Assembly: GCA_039920345.1 (NCBI GenBank)
Contig: JBDSDZ010000183.1
Location: 1-7,030, forward strand
Reading direction: 5' to 3'
Source of the DNA: Croceibacterium_A sp039920345
GTDB lineage: Bacteria > Pseudomonadota > Alphaproteobacteria > Sphingomonadales > Sphingomonadaceae
Length of the DNA stretch: 7,030 bases
The first letter of the stretch is position 1; each line of letters opens with the position of its first letter. Under the pieces are notes generated by a model that worked only from the letters and a program-made list of their open reading frames with translations, was not told the DNA's origin and made no database searches. This document shows positions 6,279 through 7,030 of this stretch, in pieces. The translations under genes and the position numbers were made by a program.

Positions 6279-6635
6279 TTAGTCGACCAACCGCCAGTCG
6301 ATCACCGGCTCGCGCTTATTTTCGTAGAACTTTTTCTTCTCCGAAAGGCCGTAGAAAAGCGTGCCATGAATGCCGTTCACTTCAGGCTTCGGCACCACGC
6401 GATCCCAGATCGGGTCCATCAATTGACCCGCACGATCTTCGCCAAGGCGATTTACAACGTCGTCGATGAATTCGATGTCCTGTTCGCCGCCAGGAAAGAT
6501 CAATGCGAACTCATCGTCCGTCACAGCGTATATCGCGTATCTGGTATTAACGGCCTCATCGATGACTTGGATGTTTTTCATGGGTGAGGCTTAGCGCGGC
6601 CTGCTCAACATCCGCAATGGTTCGCTATCCGCCAC
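6255..6635. other. Probable single-gene insertion between the direct repeats
   Basis: The segment between the two repeat copies holds one gene (6279-6581), 54 bp of leader and the diverged peroxidase-tail bases. One repeat plus this segment forms a 411-bp unit. Base composition drops: 28 of 60 bases are G or C at 6301-6360, against 41 of 60 at 6721-6780 in the peroxidase gene. No transposase, integrase or terminal inverted repeat is present inside, so any mobility would need functions supplied from elsewhere or homologous recombination. Confidence 0.55.
6279..6581 (-). CDS. Small acidic hypothetical protein, probably acquired
   Basis: The 100-residue product is acidic in its first 60 residues (TDDEF, EQDIEFIDD, LGEDR) and basic near the end (EKKKFYENKREP). 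It has no signal peptide or membrane segment, so it is probably cytosolic. Its most distinctive block is NGIHGTLFYGLSEKKKFY (69-86). I do not assign a function. From memory, proteins of this shape (an MKNIQVID start, IHGTLFY near the end) recur as lone accessory genes in proteobacteria, but I cannot confirm it here. The ATG at 6581 is the only possible start, since an in-frame TAA lies four codons upstream; there is no clear ribosome-binding site. The gene lies 56 bp after the peroxidase stop on the same strand and could be read through from it. Lower G+C and flanking repeats suggest transfer. Confidence 0.8.
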   Translation of the reverse strand: MKNIQVIDEAVNTRYAIYAVTDDEFALIFPGGEQDIEFIDDVVNRLGEDRAGQLMDPIWDRVVPKPEVNGIHGTLFYGLSEKKKFYENKREPVIDWRLVD

Positions 6636-6665
6636 CATCACCGCCGAAAGGGGTCGCTGAAGCGC
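6636..6665. repeat. 30-bp direct repeat, copy 2 (3' end of intact peroxidase gene)
   Basis: This is identical to 6225-6254. It covers the last eight codons and stop of the peroxidase gene on the minus strand, plus two bases beyond the stop. Its boundary therefore sits at a gene's 3' end, a common position for recombination sites that leave the gene intact. Confidence 0.95.
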
Positions 6666-7030
6666 GCGTCGGTTGTGAGCACGCGGTCGTTCAGCGTCAT
6701 CAGGAAAGCGACCAGCGCCGCGCGGTCCTCCGAACTGAGGTTGAGCCGCTGCGGCTTGCCGCCCGGCCGTAAGCGATCATCGAGCGCCGGGCCTGCCTGA
6801 ATTCCGTGATCGTAGAAGTCGACGACTTCCGCCAGCGTGACGAAGCGGCCGTCGTGCATATACGGGCCGGTCAGCCCGACATCCCGCAACGAGGGCGCCT
6901 TGAACAGTTGCGTCTCGCCTGCGTCCAGCCCGTTGCTGTGGGCGTTTTCATCGAGCGCGAATGTAGGCGGAAGGTGGCACGCGGAACAGCCGGCGCCGCC
7001 TTGCGCGACCTCCGTCATGAACAAGTGCCG
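6638..7030 (-). CDS. Di-heme cytochrome c peroxidase / MauG family protein, C-terminal part (5' end outside window)
   Basis: The visible 130 residues are the C-terminal heme domain of a CcpA/MauG-type di-heme enzyme, normally a periplasmic protein that reduces hydrogen peroxide or performs related oxidations using electrons from small c-type donors. A covalent heme motif CSACH is at visible residues 15-19. The family signature LRDVGLTGPYMHDGRFVTLAEVVDFYDHGI follows, with Tyr and Met (visible 57-58) where the distal axial ligand of this heme is expected; which one serves decides between peroxidase-like and MauG-like chemistry and cannot be settled here. The end EDRAALVAFLMTLND is the usual C-terminal helix. 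The frame is open through the right edge, so the first heme domain and signal peptide lie outside. Its last codons form copy 2 of the direct repeat. Confidence 0.93.
   Translation of the reverse strand, partial: RHLFMTEVAQGGAGCSACHLPPTFALDENAHSNGLDAGETQLFKAPSLRDVGLTGPYMHDGRFVTLAEVVDFYDHGIQAGPALDDRLRPGGKPQRLNLSSEDRAALVAFLMTLNDRVLTTDARFSDPFRR

Noticed and set aside
6255..6609. Integron gene cassette with attC site around the small gene
   Set aside because: A GTTRRRY match (GTTGAGC, minus strand, 6603-6609) lies before the gene and a near RYYYAAC (GACTAAC) overlaps its stop. GTTRRRY is short and common, no GTTRRRY partner follows the stop, and no attC-like paired arms are visible.
1..7030. tRNA, rRNA, CRISPR array or insertion sequence
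   Set aside because: No tRNA-like cloverleaf, rRNA segment, regularly spaced short repeats or transposase motif was seen on either strand.

Overview
The window is a G+C-rich, densely coded bacterial chromosome segment. Its gene set suggests an alphaproteobacterium, most likely of the Sphingomonadales. The clues are a DUF4402 secreted protein, a free-standing NDUFS6-type CHCC zinc-finger protein, a DUF924 protein, a Gly/Pro-rich lipoprotein with a beta-propeller-like body, a MauG/CcpA-type di-heme peroxidase, and a near-consensus CtrA box. This taxonomic guess rests on family knowledge; no rRNA or marker gene is present.

Layout: (1) 1-821, minus strand: an ABC-2-type exporter ATPase that runs off the left edge. 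(2) 822-943: a divergent intergenic region with an A+T-rich patch holding a CTAA-N7-TTAAC motif. (3) 944-4029, plus strand: DUF4402 secreted protein, a hairpin, a CHCC zinc-finger protein, a small secreted protein of unknown function, a DUF924 protein, then two translationally coupled and mutually related DoxX-like membrane proteins. (4) 4026-4460, minus strand: a GNAT acetyltransferase whose stop codon overlaps the stop of the second membrane gene on a shared CTAG. (5) 4586-6223, plus strand: a large lipoprotein. (6) 6225-6665: a 30-bp perfect direct repeat flanks a single small, lower-G+C gene (6279-6581, minus strand). (7) 6638-7030, minus strand: the C-terminal part of a di-heme cytochrome c peroxidase that runs off the right edge.

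The segment is mostly a set of short, loosely related transcription units rather than one pathway. Several products act in or beyond the envelope: the exporter ATPase, the DUF4402 protein, the 131-residue secreted protein, the membrane pair, the lipoprotein and the peroxidase. The most unusual structure is at the right end. The last eight codons and stop of the peroxidase gene are exactly repeated 411 bp away, next to the lipoprotein stop, with the small foreign-looking gene between the copies. Upstream of the distant copy the sequence still encodes a diverged peroxidase-like tail in frame. This looks like a single-gene insertion at the 3' end of the peroxidase gene that supplied or duplicated the gene's tail.
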